Assembly: GCA_030824295.1 (NCBI GenBank)
Contig: JAVBYA010000128.1
Span: 1-6,532 of the forward strand
Length of the DNA: 6,532 nt
Reading direction: 5' to 3'
From: Bacteroidota bacterium
GTDB lineage: Bacteria; Bacteroidota; Ignavibacteria; UBA10030; UBA8401
Made by a program: the position numbers and the translations under genes. Positions 5,556-6,532 of the stretch are shown in pieces. How positions within the stretch are numbered: the first letter of the stretch is position 1; every line of letters begins with the position of its first letter. The notes under the pieces were generated by a model. That model was given only the letters and a program-made list of their open reading frames with translations. It ran no database searches and was not told where the DNA came from.

Positions 5556-6314
5556 ATGATCGAGATCAAGAATCTTCATGCAAGCGTCAATGGAAAAGAG
5601 ATCCTGAAAGGGATCAATCTGAAAGTGAACGCCGGCGAAGTGCACGCCATCATGGGACCGAACGGTTCCGGCAAGAGCACACTGGCCCAGGTCCTTTCCG
5701 GACATCCGGCGTATCAGGTGACGCAGGGCGAGGTCATCTTTGAAGGACAGGACCTGCTGGATATGGAACCGGAAGTGCGCGCCCATGCCGGCGTGTTCCT
5801 CGCATTCCAGTATCCGGTGGAGATCCCCGGTGTCAGCAACAGCTATTTCCTGAAAGCAGGACTGAACGAGATCCGCAAATCACGCGGTCAGGAAGAATTG
5901 GATTCGTTCCAGTTCCTGAAACTGCTCAAGGAGAAGATGAAAGTGGTGGAGATGGATCCGAGCTTCATCAACCGTCCGGTGAACGAAGGGTTCTCCGGCG
6001 GCGAGAAGAAACGGAACGAGATCCTGCAGATGGCAGTGCTGGAACCGAAACTGGCGATTCTGGATGAGACCGATTCCGGCCTGGACATCGATGCATTGAA
6101 GATCGTCTCTGCCGGCGTGAACAAATTGAAGTCCCCCGCCAATGCCACTATTGTGGTGACCCACTATCAGCGTCTGCTGAACTACATCGTGCCGGATTTC
6201 GTGCACGTGCTGGTGCATGGACGCATCGTGAAGTCGGGCGGGAAAGAACTGGCGCTGGAGCTGGAAGCGAACGGATACGATTTTATCCGCGAAGAAATGC
6301 TGCAGTCAGCGTAA
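5556..6314 (+). CDS. sufC: Fe-S cluster assembly ATPase SufC
   Basis: The ABC-type ATPase of the SufBCD complex, 252 residues (E. coli 248). It is soluble and drives the conformational change needed for cluster formation rather than transport. Walker A GPNGSGKST is at 34-42 with K40, and the Q-loop Q85 in AFQYPVEIPGV is the SufC-specific form. The ABC signature FSGGEKKRNE is at 146-155, Walker B LAILDE at 166-171, the D-loop SGLD at 174-177, and the switch histidine H203 in VVTHYQRLL. All catalytic elements are intact. It follows sufB by 78 bases that contain no other gene; they hold the small palindrome GAATT-T-AATTC (5493-5503) and a motif shared with the region before the A-type carrier. 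No SD is visible before the ATG (the sequence there is CAACTACT). sufD follows after 12 bases. Confidence 0.97.
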   Translation: MIEIKNLHASVNGKEILKGINLKVNAGEVHAIMGPNGSGKSTLAQVLSGHPAYQVTQGEVIFEGQDLLDMEPEVRAHAGVFLAFQYPVEIPGVSNSYFLKAGLNEIRKSRGQEELDSFQFLKLLKEKMKVVEMDPSFINRPVNEGFSGGEKKRNEILQMAVLEPKLAILDETDSGLDIDALKIVSAGVNKLKSPANATIVVTHYQRLLNYIVPDFVHVLVHGRIVKSGGKELALELEANGYDFIREEMLQSA

Positions 6315-6326
6315 GGGAGAGAACGC

Positions 6327-6532
6327 ATGTCCATTGAATTGAACCATTATACCGAACAGTTCCAGGCATTCCAGAAGAACGGTGCCGCCAAGAGTCCGTC
6401 GTGGGTGAACGACGTTCGGAGCTCCGCATTGTCCGTCTTCACGGAGAAGGGATTCCCGACCACGAAGCTGGAGGATTGGAAGTACACGAACGTTGCGCCC
6501 ATCGCGCGCGCGCCGTTCCGCTATTCCTCTGC
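6327..6532 (+). CDS. sufD: Fe-S cluster assembly protein SufD, N-terminal part (runs off right edge)
   Basis: The first 68 residues of SufD, the SufB paralogue that pairs with SufB and SufC in the scaffold complex. The identifying feature is FPTTKLEDWKYTNVAPI at 43-59, the conserved SufD motif that precedes the helical-to-beta-helix transition. The residues before it (SPSWVNDVRSSALSVFTEKG) fit the N-terminal helical domain. The SD-like GGGAGAG at 6315-6321 lies 5 bases before the ATG, and the gene starts 12 bases after the sufC stop. The rest, including the histidine near position 360 used in E. coli SufD for cluster binding, lies outside the window. What follows sufD cannot be seen, so a second desulfurase or a SufE/SufU gene downstream remains possible. 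Confidence 0.93.
   Translation, partial: MSIELNHYTEQFQAFQKNGAAKSPSWVNDVRSSALSVFTEKGFPTTKLEDWKYTNVAPIARAPFRYSS

Overview
The window is a dense stretch of a bacterial chromosome, with a visibly GC-leaning base composition and C/G-ending codons. It has two divergently oriented gene groups around a control region of about 250 bp. No rRNA, tRNA, CRISPR array, insertion sequence or prophage signal was seen. Taxonomy cannot be fixed from this sequence. Shine-Dalgarno use is mixed: good sites precede the 97-residue gene, the A-type carrier and sufD, while the Rrf2 gene and sufC have almost none. Together with an IscS-type desulfurase in a SUF operon, this would fit a Bacteroidota/Ignavibacteriota-like or related lineage, but that is inference only.

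Left part (1-1415, minus strand): a 3-hydroxyacyl-CoA dehydrogenase gene is followed, through an ATGA stop/start overlap, by an acetate kinase gene that runs off the left edge. The pair suggests acyl-CoA/acetate (fermentative or beta-oxidation-like) metabolism. A perfect TATAAT lies upstream of the dehydrogenase on the minus strand.

Control region (1416-1669): it holds the divergent promoters, a spaced inverted repeat AACAATG/CATTGTT with a third copy inside the dehydrogenase promoter, and a 25-bp near-palindrome just before the Rrf2 gene. The core of that palindrome (GACT-N5-AGTC) matches the layout of an IscR type-1 site.

Right part (1670-6532, plus strand): an iron-sulfur cluster assembly operon in the order Rrf2 regulator, IscS/NifS-type cysteine desulfurase, unknown 97-residue basic protein, A-type carrier (IscA/ErpA/SufA family), sufB, sufC, sufD (partial at the right edge). 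The desulfurase supplies sulfur, SufB-SufC-SufD form the ATP-driven scaffold, the A-type protein passes clusters to targets, and the Rrf2 protein, with three cysteines placed like those of IscR, probably senses cluster status and represses its own operon. The least explained element is the 97-residue cysteine-free protein. It is translationally coupled to the desulfurase and lies where a scaffold or sulfur-transfer partner might be expected; I do not recognise its family.
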